40,890 nucleotides of DNA from Candidatus Equimonas faecalis (GCA_018066245.1 JAGHRT010000012.1:1-40890); one strand, 5' to 3'. Positions 1 to 8,913 are shown, counted from the first letter of the stretch. Notes: generated by a model from the letters alone, not told the origin. Translations and numbers: made by a program.

Positions 1-138
1 ATTAATAACTATATAGTTCAATGGGGAGTAATTGTAATTATCACATTTGCAGCCAGTTGGATAATGACATATATGATTAGTTTGCTACCTTATGGAAATT
101 ACATAGTAGGATATAAAACAAACAAACAAACAAAATGA
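1..138 (+). CDS. C-terminal end of a membrane protein, possibly acyltransferase 3 (partial)
   Basis: An open frame enters from the left edge and stops at 136-138, giving about 45 residues. They form one hydrophobic helix followed by a PYGNYIVGYK stretch and a short lysine-rich tail. That ending resembles the C-terminus of polysaccharide O-acyltransferases (acyltransferase 3 family), but too little is present to be sure. The stop overlaps the start of the next gene as ATGA (135-138), so the two are translationally coupled members of one polysaccharide operon. It could equally be the last helix of a flippase or polymerase. Confidence 0.5.
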   Translation: MNNYIVQWGVIVIITFAASWIMTYMISLLPYGNYIVGYKTNKQTK

Positions 139-881
139 TACCTAAAACTATTCATTACTGTTGGTTCGGTCGAGGTCCGAAAAACGAGTTAGCAATCAAG
201 TGTATAAAAAGTTGGAAAAAGTTCCTTCCTGACTATGAGATTAAGGAGTGGAATGAAGATAACTTTGATGTAAACTTGTATCCCTACGCTAAAGAGGCAT
301 TGGAGAACCGCAAGTTCGCTTTCGTAACAGATGTAGTGCGTCTGTATGCTCTTTATACAGAGGGTGGTGTGTATATGGATACCGATGTCGAAGTTTTGAA
401 GACATATAATCCTTTCCTACACCTTACGATGTTCTCAGGCTTTGAAACTGACGGCAATGTTCCAACAGGCATGATGGCTGCGGAGAAAGGGAGTATCTGG
501 ACAAAAGAACTTCTTGACCAGTATGATACTCGTCACTTCGTACTAGATGACGGTTCCTTTGATATGACAACCAATACAACTGTCATTACCAATTATATGT
601 TAACAAAGGGGCTCATCCTAAATAACAAGTATCAAGATTTCCCAGACCTATGTACGATGTACCCCGCTGAATATTTCTGTCCGAAAGACCATACAACGGG
701 AAAGATTCATATAACAGACAAGACTGTTTGTATCCATCATTTCGCTGGAAGTTGGGTCAATCACACATGGTGGGATTCAACGAGACATAAACTTAAAGTT
801 TTACTTGTTAATATCGTAGGCGAAAATATAGGAAAAAGCCTCTCCAATTTTGTTACAGGCCGTGCATTTACAAAGAAATAA
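135..881 (+). CDS. Glycosyltransferase, GT32 / DXD sugar-binding type
   Basis: This 248-aa protein begins with IPKTIHYCWFG, the usual N-terminus of capsular glycosyltransferases with the DXD sugar-binding region (Gly_transf_sug, GT32-like). The nucleotide-sugar and metal site is visible as GGVYMDTDVE around residues 77-86, preceded by the conserved FVTDVVRLYALY helix. It should move one sugar from a nucleotide donor onto the lipid-linked oligosaccharide at the cytoplasmic face of the inner membrane. The start codon overlaps the stop of the preceding gene, and the epimerase follows after 8 bases. The family is clear; donor and acceptor cannot be read from the sequence. Confidence 0.9.
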   Translation: MIPKTIHYCWFGRGPKNELAIKCIKSWKKFLPDYEIKEWNEDNFDVNLYPYAKEALENRKFAFVTDVVRLYALYTEGGVYMDTDVEVLKTYNPFLHLTMFSGFETDGNVPTGMMAAEKGSIWTKELLDQYDTRHFVLDDGSFDMTTNTTVITNYMLTKGLILNNKYQDFPDLCTMYPAEYFCPKDHTTGKIHITDKTVCIHHFAGSWVNHTWWDSTRHKLKVLLVNIVGENIGKSLSNFVTGRAFTKK

Positions 882-889
882 TTCTATCT

Positions 890-2077
890 ATGAGAAAAAT
901 AATGCTCGTTTTCGGCACTCGTCCCGAAGCAATTAAAATGTGCCCTTTGGTAAAAGAGTTTCAAAAATATCCCAACGACTTTGAAACTATTGTTTGTGTA
1001 ACTGGTCAACATCGTGAAATGCTTGACCAAGTTCTCAAAATATTTGAAGTTACGCCTGACTACGACCTCAACATTATGAAGCAAGGTCAAGATCTCACCG
1101 ACGTGACAGCTCGAGTACTTACTGGAATGCGCGATGTATTTAAAGGATGTCATCCCGATGTTGTCCTTGTGCATGGAGACACCACCACCTCTACTGCGGC
1201 CGCTCTTGCAGCATTCTATGCACAAATACCCGTAGGTCATGTAGAGGCCGGTCTCCGCACCTACAACCTCTATAGCCCTTGGCCCGAAGAAATGAACCGC
1301 CAGATTACAGGACGTATTGCCACATACAACTTCGCTCCCACCCCTCTCTCTGAAAGCAACCTCAAAACTGAGAATGCCTTAGGCAAGATTTTCGTCACTG
1401 GCAACACAGTGATTGATGCTCTTCACATGGTGGTCAACAAACTACAAAACAACTCAACACTTGCAGCAGAACAAGAAAAGGTCCTGCTTGATGCCGGCTA
1501 TGATGTGACGCGTCTTGCTAACGGAAAGAAACTCGTTCTCATCACCGGACATCGTAGAGAGAATTTTGGTGATGGTTTCATTCGTATGCTGTCAGCCATG
1601 CGTGATTTATCTATAAAATACCCAGATGTGGACTTCGTTTATCCCATGCACCTCAATCCCAATGTGCGACGTCCCATTCATGAGATTTTCATAGGTCTGG
1701 ATTCTCTTCCTAAAGATAAGGGATGGGGAGAGGCCTCTAACTTTTTCTTTATAGAACCTCTTCAATATCTTGACTTCGTCTATCTTATGAGTAAGTCTCA
1801 TATCGTCCTTACCGATTCAGGTGGCATTCAAGAAGAAGCCCCAGGGCTTGGCAAGCCTGTGCTTGTAATGCGTGATACCACAGAACGCCCCGAAGCTCTT
1901 GAAAGCGGAACTGTTCATCTTGTGGGTACCGATTACAAGAAAATTGTGAATGAAGTAAGCTCTCTTCTTGAAAATGAAGGTGCATATAATAAAATGAGCA
2001 CGGCTGTTAATCCTTATGGAGATGGAAAGGCGTGTGAAAGAATCGTACAAGAATTATCAAATCCTATTAAAAATTAA
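890..2077 (+). CDS. wecB: UDP-N-acetylglucosamine 2-epimerase (non-hydrolysing)
   Basis: At 395 aa this has the normal length for the non-hydrolysing epimerase that interconverts UDP-GlcNAc and UDP-ManNAc. Visible family motifs are FGTRPEAIK at the N-terminus, HVEAGLRTYN and PEEMNRQIT in the first half, ITGHRRENFG in the middle and LTDSGGIQEEAP in the C-terminal domain. The product supplies ManNAc, or a ManNAcA precursor, for the polymer made by the surrounding genes. No dehydrogenase gene follows here, so ManNAc itself is the safer guess for the sugar used. It lies in a tight plus-strand operon, 8 bases after the GT32 gene and 6 before the EpsG-like gene. Confidence 0.96.
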   Translation: MRKIMLVFGTRPEAIKMCPLVKEFQKYPNDFETIVCVTGQHREMLDQVLKIFEVTPDYDLNIMKQGQDLTDVTARVLTGMRDVFKGCHPDVVLVHGDTTTSTAAALAAFYAQIPVGHVEAGLRTYNLYSPWPEEMNRQITGRIATYNFAPTPLSESNLKTENALGKIFVTGNTVIDALHMVVNKLQNNSTLAAEQEKVLLDAGYDVTRLANGKKLVLITGHRRENFGDGFIRMLSAMRDLSIKYPDVDFVYPMHLNPNVRRPIHEIFIGLDSLPKDKGWGEASNFFFIEPLQYLDFVYLMSKSHIVLTDSGGIQEEAPGLGKPVLVMRDTTERPEALESGTVHLVGTDYKKIVNEVSSLLENEGAYNKMSTAVNPYGDGKACERIVQELSNPIKN

Positions 2078-2083
2078 TATTGA

Positions 2084-3148
2084 ATGTTTGCTCCTAAATA
2101 TTATCAAATAATCTATCTTTGCATTGTCTCTGTTTATACTCTTTATTATAATTCTCGCTATATAACATATAACTTAAATAGAAGAAAGGAAACTCTCTAT
2201 CCAACATTTTTTTTGGCAATGCTTATCGTTGCTTTCATAGGAACCCGTCCGGCTGACCACCTTTTTGCAGATATGTATGGGTATGTTGACCAATGGGAAG
2301 TGTGGGCACAAATACATTATTCTTTCTCTATAAAAGTAGAAAACATTTTATTTGATAATCTTCGAATTTTCATGGCCACAATAGGATTGAGTGCAGAATT
2401 ATTTATTTTCCTAATTGCCTCAATCTATTTTTCGTGTATGGCTGCAGCATGTAGAAAGATGTTTCCGAATGATACGATGCTTGCCTTTCTCGTATGTCTA
2501 GGGGCTTTCTCAACATTCACTTATGCGACTAACGGAATTAAGGCAGGCTCAGCAGCGTCCATCTTTCTCCTTGCGATTGCCTACCGTGATAATTTAAAAA
2601 TAACGATACCGCTTGCACTGATTTCATGGGGTTTTCACCATTCAATGGTAATGGTTGTTGCAAGTTATATAATAGTTTTATTCTACAACAAGCCTAAATG
2701 GTATTTCATGCTATGGATTATGAGTGTGCTTTTTGCTGCATTACACATCACTACATTCCAAGAGATATTTAATTCCTTAGCTGATGAAAAAGGACAGAGT
2801 TATTTGGAAGGGCAATCCTACGGAAAAGGTTTCCGCATTGACTTCATCCTGTATAGTGCCATGCCTGTTCTTGTAGGATACTATGCTATTTTTAAAAAGA
2901 AAATACAATCAAAAGCGTACAATATTGTACTTTGTTTGTACCTAATCACCAACTCAATCTGGATGCTTTGCATGTATGCTGAATTTACAAACCGAATAGC
3001 CTACCTTAGTTGGTTTCAATACCCCATTGTGCTGATATATCCCTTCTTAAAAGAGAAATGGGGAAACAACCAATACAAAATTGCACGAAAGGTCATATAT
3101 GCGCATCTGGCATTTACTATATTTATGGAAGTAGTTTACTATAACTAA
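2084..3148 (+). CDS. EpsG-like / Wzy-type polysaccharide polymerase
   Basis: The 354-aa product is a polytopic membrane protein with roughly ten hydrophobic segments. The pattern FIGTRPADHLFADMYGY near residue 50, followed by a helix with GIKAGSAASIFLLAIAYR and a WGFHHSMVMV segment, is characteristic of the EpsG family of exopolysaccharide polymerases in Bacteroidales capsule loci. It would join repeat units at the periplasmic face of the inner membrane. Neighbouring genes are 6 bases upstream and 4 bases downstream, consistent with one operon. Wzy-type proteins are poorly conserved, so the family call rests on topology, the motifs and the context. Confidence 0.82.
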   Translation: MFAPKYYQIIYLCIVSVYTLYYNSRYITYNLNRRKETLYPTFFLAMLIVAFIGTRPADHLFADMYGYVDQWEVWAQIHYSFSIKVENILFDNLRIFMATIGLSAELFIFLIASIYFSCMAAACRKMFPNDTMLAFLVCLGAFSTFTYATNGIKAGSAASIFLLAIAYRDNLKITIPLALISWGFHHSMVMVVASYIIVLFYNKPKWYFMLWIMSVLFAALHITTFQEIFNSLADEKGQSYLEGQSYGKGFRIDFILYSAMPVLVGYYAIFKKKIQSKAYNIVLCLYLITNSIWMLCMYAEFTNRIAYLSWFQYPIVLIYPFLKEKWGNNQYKIARKVIYAHLAFTIFMEVVYYN

Positions 3149-3152
3149 TATT

Positions 3153-3947
3153 ATGACACGCGCCCCCAAAATATCCGTAATAATGGGCATCTACAACTGT
3201 GCCCCTTTTCTTCAGGAAGCTCTTGACTCTCTATATGCTCAAACATTTCAAGATTTTGAAATAATCCTTTGTGAAGATGGCTCATCCGATGATACATATA
3301 AAATTGCAGAGGAAAACCAGAGACAACATTCAAATATAGTGCTGTTAAAAAATCCCCATAACCTCGGTCTTAACCAGACACTCAACAACTGCCTTGCCGT
3401 AGCCAAAGGGGAATATATCGCACGTATGGATGGTGACGATATATCTTTGCCAACACGTTTTGAGAAGGAAGTGCAGTTTCTTGATGAACATCTTGAATAC
3501 GCCGTTGTTAGTGTCCCTATGATATACTTTGATGAGAACGGAGACTTTCGACGCGGTAGAGGCAATGGAGAAGTGACAAAGAAGTCTTTCCTTCATGGCA
3601 CCCCAATTTGCCATGCACCTTGTATGGCAAGAGCATCCGTAATAAAAGAGGTCGGAGGCTATTCTGTCGGCGAGAGACTCTTACGCGTAGAAGACTATCA
3701 CCTTTGGTTCAAAGTATTCGCTGCCGGTCATAAATTATATATGATGGACGAATGTCTCTATAAAATGAGAGACGACAGAAATGCCAAAGCCAGAAGAAAA
3801 TGGAAAGGAAGAAGAAATGCCTTCTTCGTTATGAGCGAAGGATTTAGAAAAATTGGTTTGCCATGGTATTACCAAATATATGCTCTTCGCCCGATACTGA
3901 CATACCTCCTCCCTGATTGCATCTATAACAAACTTCACCGAAAATAA
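3153..3947 (+). CDS. Glycosyltransferase family 2
   Basis: A 264-aa GT-A fold enzyme. The N-terminal strand ISVIMGIYNCAPFL, the EDGSSDD motif at residues 41-47 and the metal-binding ARMDGDD at about 90-96 are the standard GT2 signatures. A KEVGGY..VEDYHLWFK stretch in the second half matches the acceptor-side region of the capsule GT2 enzymes. It should add one hexose or HexNAc to the growing repeat unit. The C-terminus has no long membrane helix, so it is probably peripheral to the inner membrane. The specificity is unknown. Confidence 0.94.
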   Translation: MTRAPKISVIMGIYNCAPFLQEALDSLYAQTFQDFEIILCEDGSSDDTYKIAEENQRQHSNIVLLKNPHNLGLNQTLNNCLAVAKGEYIARMDGDDISLPTRFEKEVQFLDEHLEYAVVSVPMIYFDENGDFRRGRGNGEVTKKSFLHGTPICHAPCMARASVIKEVGGYSVGERLLRVEDYHLWFKVFAAGHKLYMMDECLYKMRDDRNAKARRKWKGRRNAFFVMSEGFRKIGLPWYYQIYALRPILTYLLPDCIYNKLHRK

Positions 3948-3954
3948 TACAAAT

Positions 3955-5094
3955 ATGCAAAAGAAAAAAATATGTTTCGTGGTTGCACAGCCAGGCACCG
4001 CGCGTTCCTTCCTCAAAGGCCCAATCGAATTACTGTCCGAACACTTTGATGTGTATCTTGCAGCTAATTTCAGCAACAATGATGATGTGAGTGATATGAA
4101 ACTTGCAGGGTGGAAACATATACCCATTGAGCGCAGGCCAAGTATTGGAGCTGACATCAAAGCCTTAAGGCTTCTTACAAAATACTTCAAAGAGGAACAC
4201 TTTGACGCCACGCACTCTATTACTAAAAAAGCCAGTCTGCTATGCTGCATTGCAGCAAAAAGAGCAAAGGTTGCTTGTCGCATCCATCATTTCACAGGAC
4301 AAATGTGGAGTACCATGACAGGCTTCCGCAGGTGGTTCTATCGCTATCTTGATGTAATGATGGTGAAAAGAGACAATCACTTCTTGGTGGATGGTTACTC
4401 GCAACAAAAATACCTTGAGGAACATAAGGTCTTGAAGCCAGGCCAATCTGATGTACTGGGGAATGGTTCTATCTGTGGGGCGAATACTGTTCGTTTCAAG
4501 ACTAACAATGAAGCCAGAGAAAGAATAAGGAAGGAACTGAATATTGCAGACGAAACCTGCGTTTATATTTTCTTAGGAAGACTAAAGCGCGAAAAAGGCA
4601 TCAACGAGCTATATGATGCCTACAACACAATTCTCCCTCAATGCCCCAAATCCTTGCTACTCCTTGTTGGAACTGACGAAGAACATTGCGCTGAACGATT
4701 TGGCGAATACGAGAATTTCAAAGAAGGTAAGAATGTCCTCTTCTATGGTAGAACCCCCAAACCGGAAGATTTACTTAATGCGGCAGATGTGTTTGTTTTG
4801 CCGACATATCGTGAAGGATTCGGCCTATCTGTATTAGAAGCATCTTGTGTGGGTATCCCTGTAATTTGCAGTGACACATACGGCGTTATGGATGCTATGC
4901 AAGATGATGTTACTGGACTGCGTTGCAAAACCTACGATGTGGAAACATTGGCTAATTGTATGAGGAAGTTATATGAAGACGCCGACTTACGCAAAGAATT
5001 AGGCAGAAATGGCTCCAAATATGTTCAAGAGAAATTTTCTGGTGAATATATGTCCCAATGCTGGCTGCAGTACTACCTTGAAAATGTAAAATAA
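3955..5094 (+). CDS. Glycosyltransferase family 4
   Basis: A 379-aa GT-B fold glycosyltransferase. The C-terminal domain starts with the strand YIFLGRLKREKGINEL and carries the retaining GT4 EX7E signature inside PTYREGFGLSVLEA, followed by GIPVICSD. The N-terminal half matches the glycosyltransferase 4-like acceptor domain, with an RIHHFTGQMW segment typical of capsule enzymes acting on lipid-linked oligosaccharides. Its TAA stop shares a base with the ATG of the next gene (TAATG at 5092-5096), showing translational coupling. Family assignment is secure; donor and linkage are not known. Confidence 0.93.
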   Translation: MQKKKICFVVAQPGTARSFLKGPIELLSEHFDVYLAANFSNNDDVSDMKLAGWKHIPIERRPSIGADIKALRLLTKYFKEEHFDATHSITKKASLLCCIAAKRAKVACRIHHFTGQMWSTMTGFRRWFYRYLDVMMVKRDNHFLVDGYSQQKYLEEHKVLKPGQSDVLGNGSICGANTVRFKTNNEARERIRKELNIADETCVYIFLGRLKREKGINELYDAYNTILPQCPKSLLLLVGTDEEHCAERFGEYENFKEGKNVLFYGRTPKPEDLLNAADVFVLPTYREGFGLSVLEASCVGIPVICSDTYGVMDAMQDDVTGLRCKTYDVETLANCMRKLYEDADLRKELGRNGSKYVQEKFSGEYMSQCWLQYYLENVK

Positions 5095-6248
5095 TGGCCA
5101 CTATTCTTATATATGGTGCAGGCACCCAGAGTCTGGCGATATTACCCTCTCTACATAAGGCTGGATATAGGATTGTAATGCTCACGGGCTCCCATCCTAA
5201 TTATGGTGATAAGTCGCGTTACGTGAACAAAGTATATCGCTATAACATCGAAACGGAAGCGAACACTTTGGAAGCACTGTTGCAAGTCATCAACAAAGAA
5301 CATCCTGATGTGATAATTCCGATGGGAGATGATGGCGCAGAATTCCTTTCCAAGCACCTTAACGATTTCAAGGGCATTGCCATCAAATTACCATCATATC
5401 CCAATTTCCTTCGTGGATATGACAAGAACCAACTGATGGCATTGTGCCGTGAAAAAGGTTATCCTCATCCCCAGACTATTGACCTGTCCATTGTGGATTA
5501 CCAGAGCGAAGAGGCTAAGACGTTCCCCTACCCCGCTATGCTTAAGCCCAACTGTACGACTGGCGGCCGCGGCATGGTGGAAGTGAAGAGTTACGAAGAA
5601 CTGGTACAATTGTACCCAGACCTTCACAAGACCTATGGTGAATATCACCTCCAACATTTCATTAAAGCCGGGGGCCGACAAGTAAAAGTGCAGCTCTACA
5701 TCGATGAGGAGAAACGCCTTGTGGCTCATTCCGTACAACAGAAACTTCGCTGGTACCCCAACAAGGCGGGCTCCAATTGCTGCGCAGTATCCATCGAGGA
5801 TGAGCACATCGTGAATATCTGCTATCAGATTCTCAAGGACATTGACTGGTTGGGCTTTGCCGATTTCGATACTATAGAAGATCCCGACACGGGAGAACTC
5901 CTTATTATGGAAATCAATCCGCGTCTCCCCGCCTGTATTAAAGGAAGTATAGAAGCTGGCGTTGATTGGGGAGAGGTCATCGTAAACGGGTACCTCAATC
6001 TACCCCAGAAGACATACACCTACAAAACGGGAGTCTATCTCCGCCACCTCGGGCTTGATATTCTCTGGTTCCTCCATGCAGAAAACAAATGGCACACCCA
6101 TCCCAACTGGTTCAAGTTCCTCGGACGTAATCTCCACTATCAGGATATGAGTGGTTGGACTGACCCTCTCCCCTTCCTCTCCGGCACCTGGAATAATATC
6201 AAGAAATTGTTTGATCCGGAATTTAGGAGGGCTAAGAAAGGAGTTTGA
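5094..6248 (+). CDS. ATP-grasp ligase, carbamoyl-phosphate-synthase-like
   Basis: This 384-aa protein has a Rossmann-like preATP-grasp domain (ILIYGAGTQSLAIL) and then an ATP-grasp domain with the glycine-rich loop PNCTTGGRGMVEV and the metal-binding MEINPRLPA. Such proteins in capsule loci are thought to ligate an amino acid or another carboxylate to a sugar or to a polymer modification. That role is inferred here, with no substrate evidence. The start overlaps the GT4 stop. The last codons run straight into the 7-base repeat array, so the extreme C-terminus may have been rewritten by the array. Confidence 0.88.
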   Translation: MATILIYGAGTQSLAILPSLHKAGYRIVMLTGSHPNYGDKSRYVNKVYRYNIETEANTLEALLQVINKEHPDVIIPMGDDGAEFLSKHLNDFKGIAIKLPSYPNFLRGYDKNQLMALCREKGYPHPQTIDLSIVDYQSEEAKTFPYPAMLKPNCTTGGRGMVEVKSYEELVQLYPDLHKTYGEYHLQHFIKAGGRQVKVQLYIDEEKRLVAHSVQQKLRWYPNKAGSNCCAVSIEDEHIVNICYQILKDIDWLGFADFDTIEDPDTGELLIMEINPRLPACIKGSIEAGVDWGEVIVNGYLNLPQKTYTYKTGVYLRHLGLDILWFLHAENKWHTHPNWFKFLGRNLHYQDMSGWTDPLPFLSGTWNNIKKLFDPEFRRAKKGV

Positions 6249-6659
6249 GGGTTTAAGGTTGAGGGTTGAGGGTTTATGGTTGAGGGTTGAGGGTGGAAGG
6301 TGGAGATTAAAGTAAGTGCTTTTAAACACTATAAACCATACCCTCCAGTTCCATAAACTAATCCATAAACCTTAAACCCTAAACCAATCTCCCCAAACCA
6401 AGTTCCTTAAACCAAGTTCCTTAAACCAAGTTCCTTAAACCCTAAACTAATCCCTAAGCCCTAAACCAATCTCTAAACCATAGACCTTTAACCATAAACT
6501 AATCCATAAACCATAAACCTTAAACCAATCTCCCCAAACCAAGTTCCTTAAACCAAGTTCCTTAAACCCTAAACCAATCTCCCTAAACCAATCTTCCTAA
6601 ACTAATCCCTAAACCATAAACCTTAAACCCTAAACTAATCCCTAAACCCTAAACCAAAA
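6243..6659 (+). repeat. Degenerate heptanucleotide repeat array between ATP-grasp and four-helix-bundle gene 1
   Basis: The whole spacer reads in exact steps of seven bases. From 6243 to about 6310 the words are G-rich (AGGGTTG, AGGGTTT, AAGGTTG). After a short spacer at 6310-6330 the words become C-rich (ATAAACC, TTAAACC, AAGTTCC, AATCTCC) and continue to the ATG at 6660. The words vary, but I see no slip in period through roughly 45 units in the C-rich part. G-rich then C-rich order lets the transcript fold back on itself. It resembles plant telomere words only by chance. No gene was seen inside. Confidence 0.93.
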
Positions 6660-7043
6660 ATGGAACAAGAACTATTCAACTACAAGAAATTAATTGCATA
6701 TCAAAGAGCTAAAATTTTGGTAAGCGAGGTTTATGGTCTTCTTAAGAAATTTCCTCGCGAGGAACAATATGCTTTATGTGATCAATTAAGAAGAGCTGCT
6801 GTTTCTGTTACATCGAACATTGCAGAAGGAACAAACAGAAGTACCAACCCTGACAAAATCCACTTTTTAGAAATTGCATATGGCTCCCTTATGGAGGTAC
6901 ATAGCCAAATGGACATTGCTCATGATTTAGGCTATATAACACAAGGAGATTTATGCTTAATAGAAGGTACTATCACCAATGTTGCCAAGCCTCTCTCAGG
7001 ATTACGCGCCTCATTCAAAAATCAACTAACCCCTAAACCATAA
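6660..7043 (+). CDS. Four-helix-bundle protein 1 (S23/IVP family, TIGR02436-like)
   Basis: A 127-aa protein with the family core RRAAVSVTSNIAEGTNRS followed by FLEIAYGSLMEVHSQMDIA, which defines the 23S rRNA intervening-sequence / four-helix-bundle family. Known relatives include the Avd accessory protein of diversity-generating retroelements, which oligomerises and binds RNA and reverse transcriptase. Stand-alone members like this one have no established role. The gene begins exactly where the upstream 7-base array ends, and its last residues (QLTPKP) are themselves encoded by the downstream array. It is an odd insertion in a polysaccharide operon. Confidence 0.88.
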   Translation: MEQELFNYKKLIAYQRAKILVSEVYGLLKKFPREEQYALCDQLRRAAVSVTSNIAEGTNRSTNPDKIHFLEIAYGSLMEVHSQMDIAHDLGYITQGDLCLIEGTITNVAKPLSGLRASFKNQLTPKP

Positions 7044-7151
7044 ACCCTAACCCATCAACCATCAACCATAAACCATAAACTATAAACCCTAACCCATCAA
7101 CCATCAACCATAAACCATAAACCATAAACCCATAACCCATAAACCCTCCTA
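7024..7151 (+). repeat. Degenerate heptanucleotide repeat array between four-helix-bundle gene 1 and acyltransferase
   Basis: C-rich words such as ATAAACC, CTAACCC and ATCAACC repeat with an exact 7-base period from inside the end of the four-helix-bundle gene to the ATG at 7152. They are the same word family and strand as the C-rich part of the array upstream of that gene, so the gene is embedded in one long array. No stretch here looks like an ordinary intergenic region or promoter. Confidence 0.92.
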
Positions 7152-8186
7152 ATGACTCGCTACGAATACCTTGACATAGCTAAAGGACTTGGCATCTTAG
7201 CTGTCGTATGGGCACATATTTTAGTTATAGGATGGAGCCACCGCTTCATCTATGCTTTTCACATGCCCCTCTTTTTCTTCATTTCCGGCTATCTCTTCAA
7301 TAGTGCCAAATACCCGTCCTTTAAAGACTTTATCAGCAAGCGCTTCAAAAGGCTCTTTATCCCCTACGTGATTTACTCCGTTGTAACATGGGCAATATGG
7401 GCCGTATTCCGCTATCTATCTGGGGCAGATGTGGAGAGCTATTGGATGCCATTACTGCAAACGTTCATTGCACAGGGTTCTGGTGCATTCTTCGTACATA
7501 ACTCGCCCCTTTGGTTCATTCCCTGCCTATTTGCCGTTGAAATTATGTATTTCTTCATCTGCAAGGCTGGAGAGATTAAGGGACTTCTGATTTGTTTCCT
7601 CATTGCTTTTTGTGGTGTTCTGCTTGCCCATCAATACGGGAGTGCCTACCTTCAAATTATGCCATGGAACCTTGACGCTGCATTCTATGCACTTCCTTTT
7701 TATGGATTGGCTCACGTCATACATAAGCATATAAGCCATCAACAGGTTATGGAAAGCGTGGAAAGCCATCGTCCCCTCTCTCTAGGTATCATACTCCTCC
7801 TCTTCAGCGCGGTATGGTATCTTGCCATGAACTTCGGAGAATGTTCAATGGGCTCCAGCGGTTACAATTGCAATGAAGGCATTTTCTTCTTGCGTGCTTT
7901 CATCGGTTGCTTTGCCGTAGTAATTTTATCGGCCTTTATCAGCACAATCAAGCCCATCAGCCTTTTCCGCAAAACTATGACATGGTGTGGCACCAATAGC
8001 CTTGACATCATGTGCACACACGTTCCCATTAAAGGTATTGCCGTCATCCTTGTAGCCAAACTGCTGCACCCCGTTATCGATGTATCCTCCAGCGGTTCTC
8101 TCTCTCTCATCGCATTCATTATCACGATGGCCGTGAGTGTCCCATTGATTATGGCCATTAATAAATATCTGCGCAAGCATAATTAA
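7152..8186 (+). CDS. Acyltransferase family 3 (O-acetyltransferase)
   Basis: A 344-aa polytopic membrane protein. The N-terminus YLDIAKGLGILAVVWAHI with a histidine near residue 22, then FHMPLFFFISGYLF, are the conserved first two helices of acyltransferase 3 proteins (fucose 4-O-acetylase-like subgroup). About ten hydrophobic segments follow. It would transfer an acetyl or similar group to a hydroxyl of the polysaccharide or its lipid-linked unit in the inner membrane. The ATG comes directly after the repeat array, with no recognisable leader, so translation probably depends on transcription from upstream. Confidence 0.9.
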   Translation: MTRYEYLDIAKGLGILAVVWAHILVIGWSHRFIYAFHMPLFFFISGYLFNSAKYPSFKDFISKRFKRLFIPYVIYSVVTWAIWAVFRYLSGADVESYWMPLLQTFIAQGSGAFFVHNSPLWFIPCLFAVEIMYFFICKAGEIKGLLICFLIAFCGVLLAHQYGSAYLQIMPWNLDAAFYALPFYGLAHVIHKHISHQQVMESVESHRPLSLGIILLLFSAVWYLAMNFGECSMGSSGYNCNEGIFFLRAFIGCFAVVILSAFISTIKPISLFRKTMTWCGTNSLDIMCTHVPIKGIAVILVAKLLHPVIDVSSSGSLSLIAFIITMAVSVPLIMAINKYLRKHN

Positions 8187-8212
8187 GGATAAGGGCCTAA
8201 ACGTAGCTGATA

Positions 8213-8686
8213 ATGTTTGACGTTTCAATATTCCTACGTCTGCTTCATCCCAGAATCTCGTTCTCTGTACTGCTGATAGTCCTCGCAATAGCTATTGCCG
8301 CCACATGTGCAGTACTTGCATTCTCAAACGCCCGAAAGTTTAGGAACGTCATTCTCGTCTGGCTCATCGCATGCTTGTACCTGATGTTCCACATCGCCAT
8401 CTTTGGGCGCGAAAGCAGAGAGTTCTATTCACTCCACCTCATTCCTTTCTGGAGCATAGAATCTATTCAGAACGGCTTCATAGAGACCTTATATGAGAAG
8501 CTCAATAATATATTATTCTTCATACCGTTTGGGTGTTTATTAGGGATATACTTTAAGGAAAAAGTGATTTCACGCTCATTGATAATTGGTACAGTTACAT
8601 CTATTACCATCGAGTTGCTACAACTAATTACAAAAACCGGCACCTGCGAGATAGATGATGCCGCTCGGTATCTTCGACTGAAGTGA
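8213..8686 (+). CDS. VanZ-family membrane protein, C-terminally truncated
   Basis: A 157-aa membrane protein with VanZ features: FGRESREFYSLHLIPFWS, then NNILFFIPFGCLLG and a helix ending IELLQLITKTGTCEIDD. VanZ proteins usually continue after the EIDD-like motif with N-rich residues and one more membrane helix. Here that part is replaced by a short unrelated tail (AARYLRLK) and a stop. The tail lies at the junction with a broken HA-domain mini-gene whose possible GTG start (8683) overlaps the last codon. The gene looks cut by recombination, and its function may be lost. In capsule loci VanZ-like proteins have no firm role. Confidence 0.78.
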   Translation: MFDVSIFLRLLHPRISFSVLLIVLAIAIAATCAVLAFSNARKFRNVILVWLIACLYLMFHIAIFGRESREFYSLHLIPFWSIESIQNGFIETLYEKLNNILFFIPFGCLLGIYFKEKVISRSLIIGTVTSITIELLQLITKTGTCEIDDAARYLRLK

Positions 8687-8913
8687 CGCTTGCAACGATC
8701 AAGAACCAAGAAAACTGGCTCGCCAACCACGAAGCCCTCAAACAATGGACTCTTGAGCATGGGCACTTCCCGAATAAGCACAGCCGATTGAACAACTGGG
8801 TTCACTATCAACGAAAGTGCATGAGGGCAGGGACATAGGATGACTGGAAGCTTGAGTTGTTTGAGGAGTTGGCGGCATCGAGGCCGGATTCGCATACGGG
8901 GGGGCAAGCGTAG
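8683..8913 (+). pseudogene. Helicase-associated (HA) domain mini-gene, copy A (broken)
   Basis: The frame starting at the GTG at 8683 translates to an HA-domain-like protein (PF03457 type) containing NWLANHEALKQW, EHGHFPNKH and LNNWVHYQRK. It is interrupted by TAG at 8836-8838, then continues with KLELFEEL and DSHTGG to a stop at 8911-8913. The layout matches intact copies at 30622 and 34350, but it is the most diverged of the four. The HA domain is a small helical module normally found in repeats at the C-terminus of helicases. It touches the truncated end of the VanZ gene, so it marks a recombination joint. Confidence 0.75.

Noticed and set aside
6330..6659. Telomere-like CCCTAAA words
   Set aside because: The words vary freely, the array is internal and repeats in a short-period pattern seen elsewhere with other words; no evidence for a chromosome end.
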